Under the pieces are notes generated by a model that did not search any database, was not told the origin of the DNA, and was given only the letters and a program-made list of their open reading frames with translations. A DNA stretch of 64,000 bases, from positions 434,001 to 498,000 of the forward strand of contig NZ_HG938354.1 of NCBI RefSeq assembly GCF_000731315.1, given 5' to 3'. This document shows positions 26,934 through 34,894 of the stretch, piece by piece (the stretch's first letter is position 1; every line of letters starts with the position of its first letter). This DNA is from Neorhizobium galegae bv. orientalis str. HAMBI 540. GTDB taxonomy: Bacteria; Pseudomonadota; Alphaproteobacteria; Rhizobiales; Rhizobiaceae. The position numbers and the translations under genes are program-made.

Positions 26934-27854
26934 TCAATTCTGCACGCGGATGCGCGGGTCGAGGAGGCCGTAGAGCAGGTCGACGACGAGGTTTGCGAGA
27001 ACCATCGTCACCGCCATGATCAGCACCAACCCTTGAACGACGGCAAGGTCGCGCGAGGAGACGGCGGTCACCAGCAGGCGCCCGACGCCCGGCCAGGCAA
27101 ACACCGTTTCGACGACGATGGCACCGCCGATCAGTTCGCCGATATTGAGACCGATAATGGTGACGAGCGGGATGCTGGCATTCGGCAGCGCGTGGAAGAT
27201 GATCCGTTTCCAGTAACCGACGCCTTTCGCGGCTGCGGCGCGGATATAGAGCTTGTCCAGCACTTCCAGCATGGCCGAGCGCGTGAACCGCGCGAGCGTG
27301 CCGGCCGTGAAGGTCGCAAGCGTGATGGCGGGCATGATCAGATGCCAGACGGTGCCGGTGCCGGAACTCGGTAGCCATTGCAGGCTCAGCGAAAAGAGCA
27401 GGATCATCAGGATGCCGAGGAAGAAGTTCGGCAGGGCGAAACCGAACACGGCGGTCGCCATGATCAGATTGTCGAAGGTCGAGCCGCGCTTGATGGCGGC
27501 GACGATGCCGGCCGGCACGCCGATCAGGATGGCGCCGATATAGGAGAAAAGGCCGAGGATCAGCGTCCAGGGAACGCGCTCGATGATGATGTCGATGACT
27601 TCGCGGCCGTCGCGATAGGAAATGCCGAACTGGCCGGTCGCCATCTGGATGACGTAGCGGAAATACTGGATCCAGAGCGGATCGTCGAGACGCCAGAGCT
27701 GACGGAACTGCTCCACCTCCTCAGGCGTGGCATCGGCGCCGACAAGTGCCACGACCGGATCCCCGGAGGTTCTCAGGACCACGAATGCGAAAGTCACCAC
27801 GAACCAAAGCGTCAGCACGGTGCGCAGAATTTTCAATACCCAGAAACGCGTCAT
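26934..27854 (-). CDS. Peptide-type ABC permease, DppB-like
   Basis: 306-residue permease, first gene of the minus-strand operon. The coupling loop reads LYIRAAAAKGVGYWKRIIFHALPNA and the C-terminus LYGLLDPRIRVQN is typical. The start is ATG at 27854 with ACGGAG four bases upstream; a longer form would need a TTG at 27893. The 124-base gap to the divergent LysR gene holds a clear palindrome at 27928, so this operon is probably LysR-controlled. Confidence 0.92.
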   Translation of the reverse strand: MTRFWVLKILRTVLTLWFVVTFAFVVLRTSGDPVVALVGADATPEEVEQFRQLWRLDDPLWIQYFRYVIQMATGQFGISYRDGREVIDIIIERVPWTLILGLFSYIGAILIGVPAGIVAAIKRGSTFDNLIMATAVFGFALPNFFLGILMILLFSLSLQWLPSSGTGTVWHLIMPAITLATFTAGTLARFTRSAMLEVLDKLYIRAAAAKGVGYWKRIIFHALPNASIPLVTIIGLNIGELIGGAIVVETVFAWPGVGRLLVTAVSSRDLAVVQGLVLIMAVTMVLANLVVDLLYGLLDPRIRVQN

Positions 27855-27927
27855 CACGCTCCGTTCCGGGAGCCGAAGCTCCAGCTGTTCCAACTTTATC
27901 GTCTTTTTTTTGAAAACTAATCACGGG

Positions 27928-27945
27928 AATAGATTATTATCTATT
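27928..27945. promoter_or_regulatory. Palindrome between LysR gene and importer operon (candidate LysR operator)
   Basis: Perfect arms AATAGAT (27928-27934) and ATCTATT (27939-27945) around TATT. It is 33 bases upstream of the LysR start and about 74 bases upstream of the DppB-like start, the usual place for the recognition site of a divergently encoded LysR-type regulator. Function is inferred. Confidence 0.6.
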
Positions 27946-27978
27946 ACAAAATCGAGCGAGCATTGATATGTTTTGGAT

Positions 27979-28950
27979 ATGAAATACGGCATCGAATTTC
28001 GTCACCTCCACTATTTCGCCTGCGTCGCCGAAGAGCTGCATTTCAGCCGCGCCGCCGACAAGCTCGGCATGGCGCAGGCGCCGCTCAGCCAACAGATCCG
28101 GCAGCTCGAAGATCGCCTCGGCACCAAGCTCTTCCGCCGCACGACGCGGCGCGTAAAGCTGACGCCGGCAGGCGAAATCTTCCTGCGCCACGCCCAGGAA
28201 ATCCTAGGCGGGATCGACAGGGCGGTCACGCATACCCGTTCCATTTCCGGTGACGATAGCGGAACGATTTCCGTCAGCGGCGTGCATGTGGCGTTATCGC
28301 ATGTCCTGCCGCCGGTAATTTCGGACTTTCGAAAGCGCTATCCGGCGATGACCGTCGACGTGCAGGTGCTCGGCACGGCACAGCAGCTCGAACTGCTCCA
28401 GAACAACAAGGTTCAGGTGGCCTTCATCCGCCCGACCAATCCGGCAGGCTTTCTGAAGACCGAGCATATCCTGCAGGAAGGTTTCGTGGCGGTGCTGCCG
28501 AAGGACCACCGGCTGGCGCAGAAGGAAAACCTGACGGTCAAGGATTTCGCCGGCGAACCCGTCATCACCTATGCCCCGACTGTCGGAGCGAGCTACTATC
28601 ATGCGATCATGGGCGCGCTGCGCCGCGCCGGCGTCTATCCGGTCATCGTGCAGGAGGTCTCGCATACTTTGGCGATCGGCACGCTGGTGGCGGCGGGCGT
28701 CGGGATCGCGATTGCGCCGTCCTGGCTCGCCCACAATCCAAGCCCATACCTCGTCTACAGGCGGCTCGACGACATCCCCGCCGAAGTCGAATTGCTCGTC
28801 GCCTGGCATGCGGAGGAAAAATCGAAGATCGTGCTCGATTTCGTCGAGACGACGCGTCGGGTTGCAGCAATGAAGGATGTGAGAACCGCGATCAGGTGGC
28901 CGATCAAGTCTATCCCGCCGACCCAATTGGAATCGATCGACGGACGGTAA
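27979..28950 (+). CDS. LysR-family transcriptional regulator
   Basis: 323-residue regulator. Residues 1-65 form the winged helix (LHFSRAADKLGMAQAPLSQQIRQLEDRLG), close in style to CatM/BenM-type regulators, followed by the two-lobed effector domain starting about residue 95. Start ATG at 27979; a TTG two codons earlier is less likely. Divergent from the minus-strand importer/amidohydrolase operon, whose activator it probably is, with an operon substrate or product as effector. Confidence 0.92.
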   Translation: MKYGIEFRHLHYFACVAEELHFSRAADKLGMAQAPLSQQIRQLEDRLGTKLFRRTTRRVKLTPAGEIFLRHAQEILGGIDRAVTHTRSISGDDSGTISVSGVHVALSHVLPPVISDFRKRYPAMTVDVQVLGTAQQLELLQNNKVQVAFIRPTNPAGFLKTEHILQEGFVAVLPKDHRLAQKENLTVKDFAGEPVITYAPTVGASYYHAIMGALRRAGVYPVIVQEVSHTLAIGTLVAAGVGIAIAPSWLAHNPSPYLVYRRLDDIPAEVELLVAWHAEEKSKIVLDFVETTRRVAAMKDVRTAIRWPIKSIPPTQLESIDGR

Positions 28951-29058
28951 TCAATTCGGTCAGGCACATCGTGCAGCCTTGATTGACAGGGAGCCTGAAA
29001 TCTGGTGCGATCGTTGCGCGGCTTGAGGAGGCTGCGTCATGGAGGAGGACGATCGGAT

Positions 29059-30597
29059 ATGGTCAAGCTGCTTATAGCCACAGCTTTTGTTGCCCTCATG
29101 CCCGGCCTGACGCCGGCCGTCGCCGCGGATTCTTCGCCCGAAGCGCAATGCTCGGCGGCGAAGAACCTTCAACTGGCCACTTTCGACATGAAGGTTGCGA
29201 GTGCCGATCACGTCAAGGACAAGGGACCCGCACATTGTCTCGTCAGCGGGTCGTTCGAGCACCGCACCGGCGCGGACGGCAAGCCTTATGCCATCGGGTT
29301 TTCGATCGCCCTGCCGGACAATTGGAGCGGAAGGTTTCTGGTGCAGGGCGGCGGGGGCCTGAATGGCGTCGTGCGGCCGGCGGTGGGGGACGTGGCCTCC
29401 GGAGGGAAAAATGCTCTTTCCCGCGGTTTCGCCGTCATTTCTCATGACAGCGGCCACAAGGGCGAGGCATGGGACACCTCCTTCAGGGCGGACCAGATTG
29501 CCACGCTGAATTTCGCCGGCTGGTCGGTCGAGAAGGTCACGGCCCTTGGCAAGGCCTTGGTCGCCGCCTATTACGGCAAGAGCGCCGATCGCTCCTATTT
29601 TGCGGGATGCTCGACCGGCGGTCGCGAGGCGATGGCCTCGGCGCAACGCTTTCCCACGTTGTTCGACGGCATCATCGCCGGGGCTCCTGCCATGCGCACA
29701 AGCCGTTCGAACATGTCGCTCGCCGCCAAGAACGTGGCGATGAATAAGATTTCTCCGGCCAGTGCCGATAGCGCGCCGGACCGCTCGAAAGCCTTTTCGG
29801 ATGGTGACCGCGATCTGGTCCTCAAGGGAATACTGAAGTCCTGCGACGGCCTTGACGGCCTCGAGGACGGAATGATCGCAAATCCGGGCGCATGCAAGTT
29901 CGATCCGGCGAGCCTTGTCTGCCCTGCCGGTAAGGCCGACGGTTGTCTCACGAAGCAGCAGGCGGACATCGTGGCCGAGACGTTTTCGCCGACGCTTGAT
30001 GCATCGGGCCGGCCGGCCTATGTGGCGTTTCCCTACGATACGGGCGTCATGAGCACGACAGATCCCATTCCTGGGCTCATGCGGTTCGATGACAAGCGCA
30101 ATCGGCAGTTCAAGAACAACGCCATGAGTTTCGATGTGGACGATGCCGTCGAGAAAGCCGATATCGGCGATCCGCAGCAACGGTTGATCAACGCCGACCA
30201 ATGGACGGATCTCAGTTCCTTCGCAACCAGAGGAAGCAAGATCATTTTCTTCCATGGGGTTAGCGATCCGTGGTTTTCCTCCAACGATACGGTCGGTTTC
30301 TTCAACCGGATGAGCGCCGCGACCAAGACAGGTAAGCGGGTGGAGGACTGGGCCAAGCTCTATCTCGTTCCGGGCATGAGCCATTGCAGTGGCGGACCAG
30401 CCGGTCTCGACCAGTTCGACATGTTGACCAAGCTGATCGACTGGGTGGAAAAAGATGAAGCTCCACGAAGCGTCGAAGCGTCGGGCAAGGCTTTTCCGAA
30501 CCGGACGCGACCGCTATGCCCCTACCCGTTGCACGCGCAATACAAGGGAGAGGGGAATGCCGACAACGCGGCAAGCTTCGAGTGCCGCAATAACTGA
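29059..30597 (+). CDS. Tannase/feruloyl-esterase-family secreted esterase
   Basis: 512-residue protein with a Sec signal peptide (about 1-22, ending AVAA). Nucleophile motif GCSTGG with Cys184-Ser185, an Asp in GVSDPW and His-Cys in MSHCSGGP: this is the CS-D-HC pattern of fungal and bacterial tannase and feruloyl esterase, where the two Cys form a disulfide next to the triad. Start ATG at 29059 with GGAGGAGG at 29041-29048. It probably releases phenolic acids from plant esters in the periplasm or outside. It stands alone, with no phenolic-acid catabolic genes nearby. Confidence 0.88.
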   Translation: MVKLLIATAFVALMPGLTPAVAADSSPEAQCSAAKNLQLATFDMKVASADHVKDKGPAHCLVSGSFEHRTGADGKPYAIGFSIALPDNWSGRFLVQGGGGLNGVVRPAVGDVASGGKNALSRGFAVISHDSGHKGEAWDTSFRADQIATLNFAGWSVEKVTALGKALVAAYYGKSADRSYFAGCSTGGREAMASAQRFPTLFDGIIAGAPAMRTSRSNMSLAAKNVAMNKISPASADSAPDRSKAFSDGDRDLVLKGILKSCDGLDGLEDGMIANPGACKFDPASLVCPAGKADGCLTKQQADIVAETFSPTLDASGRPAYVAFPYDTGVMSTTDPIPGLMRFDDKRNRQFKNNAMSFDVDDAVEKADIGDPQQRLINADQWTDLSSFATRGSKIIFFHGVSDPWFSSNDTVGFFNRMSAATKTGKRVEDWAKLYLVPGMSHCSGGPAGLDQFDMLTKLIDWVEKDEAPRSVEASGKAFPNRTRPLCPYPLHAQYKGEGNADNAASFECRNN

Positions 30598-30699
30598 CGC
30601 GGGTGCGTTCACGAGATGCCCGCGCGGCGGTCGGAACTTAATGTGAATAGCGCGGCCGTTTCCTGCGCGTAAATTTTCGGTCTGTCATCCCTGCTGACT

Positions 30700-30969
30700 T
30701 CACATCAATCTGCCCCAGGCCGGGTCCCACTGCACGCCTTCGGAAAGCTCGACGAAGATCGGCGGCTTGTCGGGTCCGCGGTTCTTGTTTTCAGCCATTC
30801 GGAAGGCGGCTTCGGGCTCCATTTCCTCGCCCGGAAAAATCGCGTCGTCTTCGGAGGGCTCGGCGATCTTGCGAATGAAGCCGCGGATCTGGTCGCCGGA
30901 GTGATAGAACTTGATGATGAGAGCGCCGGGCGCTGGGGCGCCGCCGTGATAACGGTAATAGGTATGCAT
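30700..30969 (-). CDS. Small conserved hypothetical protein
   Basis: 89 residues, rich in charged and Pro residues, no signal peptide or membrane segment. Upstream GGAGGAG supports ATG at 30969, and codon use matches the neighbours, so it is likely a real gene. It lies just downstream of the interrupted glycosyltransferase. I do not recognise a domain. Confidence 0.65.
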   Translation of the reverse strand: MHTYYRYHGGAPAPGALIIKFYHSGDQIRGFIRKIAEPSEDDAIFPGEEMEPEAAFRMAENKNRGPDKPPIFVELSEGVQWDPAWGRLM

Positions 30970-31048
30970 GGGTCTCCTCCATTGTCAGAGCCTTCTACCT
31001 GACGTCCGGGGAGCGGAAATGTTCCGGCATGCGACGCGTCATCGTGGA

Positions 31049-31324
31049 TCAGGTCCTTTTGCCGGTCGGCTGGAGTGGTGTCTTGTTCCAGAAGAAGGGC
31101 TTTGACCGCAGGTCGATCACTGCCCGCCAGGCGGCGGCCGAGGTCATCATCCAATAGAGCGGCACGCCGATCCAGCGCCGGCCGACCAGCCGCCGTTCGT
31201 GCTCGACCATCGGGCCTCTCCCGAGCCCAACGAAGATCAGATAACTGCCGAGGATGTTGATGGTGTCGATGATGAAAAGCGAAAGCACCCCGGCCGGAAT
31301 GCCATCCACCGGCGTTTCCAGCAT
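31049..31324 (-). pseudogene. C-terminal remnant of a membrane family 2 glycosyltransferase
   Basis: About 90 residues ending in a TGA at 31049. Two membrane-like segments (AGVLSLFIIDTINILGSYL; IGVPLYWMMTSAAAWRAV) and the tail KPFFWNKTP match the C-terminus of processive-type membrane glycosyltransferases, where a similar YW-MSxAAWRA...PFxWxKTPH ending is typical. Similarity stops near 31324, where the IS110 element begins. The N-terminal end seems to lie at 35066-35272 and the catalytic middle is absent, so the gene is inactive. Confidence 0.65.
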
Positions 31325-31416
31325 GGAATAAGATGGGGTGGTTGCCGTCCTCCCCCAACGGCATCGCAATATGCCAAGGTGATGTGGTGTAAGCCACAGA
31401 ACAGAGAGGTCGGCGG

Positions 31417-32448
31417 ATGATGAACGATACGATGATCGGAGTGGGTCTGGCAAAGAATGTTTTCCAGCTTCACGGGGCGTCAATGACAGGCGATGTGAAG
31501 TACCGCAAGAAGCTGTCTCGCGGGCAGTTCCTCCGGTTCATGTCAGAGCAGTCACCGGCACTTGTTGTTATGGAAGCCTGCGGGAGCGCCCATTACTGGG
31601 CGCGTGAGTTGGTGAAGCTGGGCCATGCAGTCAAGCTGATCGCGCCGCAGTACGTGCGCCCGTTCGTGAAACGGCAGAAGAACGACGCGACCGATGCCGA
31701 GGCAATCGTCATTGCGGCGCGTCAGCCTGAAATGCGCTTTGTCGAGCCGAAGACCGCTGATCAGCAAGCGCGGGCGGTTCTGTTCCGAGCGCGTGAGCGT
31801 ATTGTTCATCAGCGAACGGAGTTGGTGAACGCTCTGCGCGCCGTTCTCTACGAATATGGGCAGGTGATTCCGCAGGGGATTGGTCACATCAAGCGCATTG
31901 AGGCGATCCTCGAGAATGCTGAGATCGGCCTGCCCGAGATTGTGCAGGAGGAATGCCGCGACCTTCTGGCTCAGATCGGCGAGAAGACGGCCCGGATCGA
32001 AGAGAAGGCCAGGAAGCTCGCGGAGCTGTCTCGGCGAAGCGGAGCCGCGCGCCGGCTTCAGACCATGCCGGGTGTGGGGCCGTTGACCGCGTTGGCCGTC
32101 GAAGCTTTCGCGCCGGCGATGCAGAGCTTCCGATGCGGTCGGGACTTTGCCGCTTGGCTCGGCCTAGTACCACGACAGTTCTCTTCTGGTGGAAAAGAAA
32201 GGCTTGGCCGGGTTTCGAAGGCTGGTCAGGCCGACATCCGCAGGCTCCTGATCATCGGGGCAATGGCGCGTCTGAGTTGGGCGGGTCGCAAACCGCCAGT
32301 ACAAGGATCGTGGCTTTCGCGGATGCTCGCGAAGAAGCCGCGCATGCTGGTGGCAATCGCACTGGCGAACAAGATGGCTCGGACAATATGGGCCATGCTG
32401 ATGAAGCAGGAAGAATATCGAGACCCAGCTCTGGCAATGGCGGCGTGA
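31417..32448 (+). CDS. IS110-family (IS1111-type) transposase, first catalytic Asp replaced
   Basis: 343-residue DEDD transposase with N-terminal RuvC-like domain and C-terminal Tnp_20 domain. The DEDD residues should be at positions 10, 53, 90 and 93: Glu53 (VVMEACGSAHYW), Asp90 and Asp93 (KNDATDAEA) are present, but position 10 is Gly (IGVGLAKNVFQ, usually IGVDLAK). The codon is GGT at 31444-31446, one base from GAT. The C-terminal Ser block QFSSGGKERLGR, matching the second catalytic centre, is intact. The full-length frame is open, so the copy looks recent, but it is probably inactive on its own. Confidence 0.88.
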   Translation: MMNDTMIGVGLAKNVFQLHGASMTGDVKYRKKLSRGQFLRFMSEQSPALVVMEACGSAHYWARELVKLGHAVKLIAPQYVRPFVKRQKNDATDAEAIVIAARQPEMRFVEPKTADQQARAVLFRARERIVHQRTELVNALRAVLYEYGQVIPQGIGHIKRIEAILENAEIGLPEIVQEECRDLLAQIGEKTARIEEKARKLAELSRRSGAARRLQTMPGVGPLTALAVEAFAPAMQSFRCGRDFAAWLGLVPRQFSSGGKERLGRVSKAGQADIRRLLIIGAMARLSWAGRKPPVQGSWLSRMLAKKPRMLVAIALANKMARTIWAMLMKQEEYRDPALAMAA

Positions 32449-32667
32449 AAGGAAACTGCCGCGGATAACCAGGACTGGCAAAGAGGTGTGAGAAGTCGAC
32501 GACCTGAATGGGCGCATGATCGAACCGATCGGGAACGGGAAAACCAGTTTGGCACTTTGAGCCTGCAAGCTCGGGATTAAGATTTGGACCCGCTCCGCAG
32601 ATCACCATACCGGCCAGCGGCCTTTGCAAGCGCCGCAACGAAAGGCCTGACAGAAGACCGCACTCGA
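32449..32667 (+). ncRNA. Candidate bridge RNA region of the IS110-family element
   Basis: 220 bases without a convincing gene after the transposase stop, within the element. In IS1111-group elements the RNA that guides donor and target recognition is encoded here. Short self-complementary stretches occur (for example CCGATCGGGAACGG and GGCCAGCGGCC), but I could not derive a fold by eye, so this is a positional call. Confidence 0.3.
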
Positions 32668-33129
32668 TCACACGTCAAAGAAGGTCAGAAACTTCTTGCC
32701 AAACGGGCGGCAACCACAGAAGTGCCAACGGTCGAGCCTGTCACCGATCATATGCGATGCTCCCGCTCCGCCGCTCCTGATGAGTTCAACTCCACGTTTG
32801 GTCACTTGGATCGTTCCGACATAAAGTTCGCCCAGACCGGCATGTTTACCGATGATGGAATTTATGATGTCGTCGCTCAGCAGCATCAGTAATGCGTTCT
32901 TTGCCTTTTGCTGTATTTCCCGTCGCTCCGCGTTCGCGCGATCCGAGGCCTGCTGCAGCTCGGATTCTCTTTGCGCTCGAGCAGCATTTACCGTGGCCGC
33001 GATGCGCTGTCTCAAGCCAGTGGCGGGGTCTCCCGCCGATTTGACCGTCAGGCGGCTACCAAGAAGCTCCGCCGGGTGTGAACTCTCGGCAATATTCACA
33101 ACCTGTCCATCGAACGCAGTCGGTTTCAT
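32668..33129 (-). CDS. Hypothetical protein, helical; C-terminus may be cut by the IS element
   Basis: Up to 153 residues. A central stretch (about 45-85) is strongly helical and rich in Arg, Glu, Gln and Ala (VNAARAQRESELQQASDRAN), suggesting a coiled coil. The start overlaps the stop of the upstream 69-residue gene by 4 bases (ATGA), which supports translation. The last 20-25 residues look unlike the rest and may come from the IS end, so the natural C-terminus may be lost. Not recognised. Confidence 0.5.
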   Translation of the reverse strand: MKPTAFDGQVVNIAESSHPAELLGSRLTVKSAGDPATGLRQRIAATVNAARAQRESELQQASDRANAERREIQQKAKNALLMLLSDDIINSIIGKHAGLGELYVGTIQVTKRGVELIRSGGAGASHMIGDRLDRWHFCGCRPFGKKFLTFFDV

Positions 33130-33335
33130 GGTGCTTTGGCCTTGTCGGTCGGCCCTCCGAATTCCGGAGCAGGAAACTTGGCTTCTGCGAGCATAGCGAC
33201 CTGCGTTGCCGAAGCACCGAGCTTGAGAAAAAGCCGCTCAGCTTCCACTTCACCCAATCGATATTTTTTCGCAAACTCGTAAACTGCGGCCCGCGGTCCG
33301 TCCAAACGTGGTTGTACGGCTTCGAATTTTATCAT
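33126..33335 (-). CDS. Small hypothetical protein, first gene of a two-gene unit
   Basis: 69 residues, with AGGAGAG before ATG at 33335. Helical composition (AAVYEFAKKYRLGEVEAERLF), no signal peptide or membrane segment. It overlaps the next gene by 4 bases, so the two are probably made together. It lies in the accessory segment between the two halves of the broken glycosyltransferase. I do not recognise a family. Confidence 0.5.
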   Translation of the reverse strand: MIKFEAVQPRLDGPRAAVYEFAKKYRLGEVEAERLFLKLGASATQVAMLAEAKFPAPEFGGPTDKAKAP

Positions 33336-33717
33336 CGAGAACTCTCCTAGGGGCCCATATCAAGGGTTTCGGATGCAGGGGCGGCGCGAGCGGCAATTAT
33401 GTTCATGGGTCCTGATCACCGCCTGCCGAATGGCCGCACGCGACCCGTCGAAAGTGTTGAGATCGCACGTTTCGCGTCGCCGAAACTGCGATTTCTGTTT
33501 GGAAATTGCAGCGCATGTCAGCCTCACACGGCCGGTGACCAGAAGAACAGTGGTGTCATTCCATGGAAAGAAGTCGTCACGTCCCAATCATCGCCGCAAA
33601 GCTCAACCGGTAGGTGACGAATACGTTGGTGCCGAAGGGGACAAGACATCAACGATCGACTAGCTCACGTGGCGGCGGACAAGTCCAACGCCAAATATTG
33701 AACCAATTGCGGCCGAT
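33336..33717. other. 382-base gap without a convincing gene
   Basis: Short overlapping open frames exist on both strands, but none has a ribosome-binding site or a recognisable product, and they compete with one another. It may hold the promoter of the minus-strand pair ending at 32668 and degraded remnants of older genes. No hairpin, tRNA or repeat was seen. Confidence 0.5.
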
Positions 33718-33981
33718 CTACATGAGTGACATCTCATCCAGCAGGTTCTGGGCCAGTTCGCTGATCGCAACTTCCGCTTCCTCAACGGTCCAGCCAACGT
33801 TTTCCGCACGCAGTGCGAGGCCTTTCAGCACCGGAGGAAGATTGCCACCGGCCGTCTCCGCCACGTTGTCAGGGGTCAACCCCTTTGCCAGCTCAAGAAA
33901 GGGCTGCTCCAGCGCCTCTTGGCAGCCGATATCACGATCTGGATAGGGACCGGAACTCCGAGGTTTGTTTAGTACGAACAT
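33718..33981 (-). CDS. Small hypothetical protein
   Basis: 87 residues, acidic, no membrane segment. TGAGGA lies six bases before ATG at 33981. The C-terminal half (VEEAEVAISELAQNLLDEM) is predicted helical. It looks like one of the small uncharacterised proteins common on rhizobial replicons. Function unknown. Confidence 0.5.
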   Translation of the reverse strand: MFVLNKPRSSGPYPDRDIGCQEALEQPFLELAKGLTPDNVAETAGGNLPPVLKGLALRAENVGWTVEEAEVAISELAQNLLDEMSLM

Positions 33982-34125
33982 CTGATCCTCATCTCATGCT
34001 GCGGTTGCCTATAGGTATGCTAGGAAAAACCAGCCGCAACCCTCTGCCGGTATCCGGAACGTTGGAACAACTGGGGAGTTGATGGGGGTAATCAAGCAGG
34101 CCCAAATAGTCATCGATCTTCGTTG

Positions 34126-34146
34126 GGGCATTGGGCATTGGGCATT
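34126..34146. repeat. Three 7-bp tandem repeats upstream of the GlsB-family gene
   Basis: Perfect GGGCATT repeated at 34126-34132, 34133-34139 and 34140-34146, directly before the ribosome-binding site GGGAGGAA. A copy-number change would shift the promoter-to-RBS spacing by 7 bases, a possible slippage point. Confidence 0.85.
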
Positions 34147-34158
34147 GGGAGGAATATT

Positions 34159-34443
34159 ATGCATCTTAATACGGAAAGCCTTCTCGTCATATTGCTTGTA
34201 GGGGTAGTCGCCGGATGGCTGGCAGGCCAGATCGTTCGCGGAGCGGGTTTCGGCCTTATCGCGGATATGGCTATTGGTATTGTGGGCGCTCTGATCGGCA
34301 GCTGGTTACTTCCTCAACTGCATATCGCGTTGGGATCCGGGATCGTTCCAGCGACCGCCAACGCCACAATCGGTGCCATCATTCTCCTGTTGATTATATC
34401 CGTGGTACGGGGCGGAGGCCGCCGCAACTTCTGGCGGCGGTAA
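34159..34443 (+). CDS. GlsB/YeaQ/YmgE-family small membrane protein
   Basis: 94 residues with three membrane segments: LLVILLVGVVAGWLAGQIV, LIADMAIGIVGALIGSWLL and ATIGAIILLLIISVV. The GAGFGLIADMAIGIVGALIG glycine pattern is the family signature (transglycosylase-associated / stress-response membrane protein). GGGAGGAA precedes ATG at 34159. The exact role is unknown in most bacteria. Its stop codon directly meets the truncated IS110 element, so the downstream native DNA has been lost. Confidence 0.88.
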   Translation: MHLNTESLLVILLVGVVAGWLAGQIVRGAGFGLIADMAIGIVGALIGSWLLPQLHIALGSGIVPATANATIGAIILLLIISVVRGGGRRNFWRR

Positions 34444-34449
34444 CTGGAG

Positions 34450-34894
34450 TATCCTCGGCCACGATCATCTGCACGATCTGCCGCCGGCGACCGACAAGCG
34501 CCGAAAGCGCCTGGGTTTCGGCATCCCGCAGGGGGCGGATTTCCGGCCGCGTCGCAGCCACGAAGGCCGCAATGACTTCAGCATCAATCGGATCGGTCTT
34601 GGCACGGCGGCCGATCGCGTTGGCATACGCACGCACCTGGGCCGGGCTGATCACGATGACCGCAAACCCGGCAGACGACAGCCGCGCCGCCGCCAGCATC
34701 TCGAAGCCGCCAGTTGCCTCCAGGGCCACCACGCAGCTTGCCTCCGCAGAACGCTCCGACTTCAGCCGCTGGACCAGGTCATCGATACCGGCATGGCTGT
34801 TCCCCACGAAGAAGGCCTTACCGGACGGCGCAATCGCAATGTCCAGCCGGTCCTTCGAAACGTCAATGCCAACGACGATATCCATCTTATCCAT
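34450..34894 (-). pseudogene. 3'-truncated IS110-family transposase
   Basis: Begins MDKMDIVVGIDVSKDRLDIA and runs about 147 residues to RRRQIVQMIVAED before similarity ends; the C-terminal Tnp_20 domain is missing. The DEDD set is complete (Asp11, Glu59, Asp101, Asp104), with the spacing of IS110-group enzymes such as the IS621 recombinase. The break coincides with the end of the GlsB-family gene. The fragment cannot move by itself; it is of a different subgroup from the element at 31325. Confidence 0.85.

Larger units (their letters stand above)
31325..32690 (+). mobile_element. IS110-family element, IS1111-like layout (ends approximate)
   Basis: Contains one transposase gene with about 90 bases before it and about 240 after it. 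The left boundary is set where the glycosyltransferase remnant stops; the right boundary is an estimate, since IS110-family elements lack terminal inverted repeats and usually leave no target duplication. A long non-coding 3' side fits the IS1111 group, whose guide (bridge) RNA lies after the transposase gene. Confidence 0.6.

Noticed and set aside
33360..33663. Three competing short open frames around 33.4-33.6 kb
   Set aside because: No RBS, no domain, and they overlap each other on both strands.
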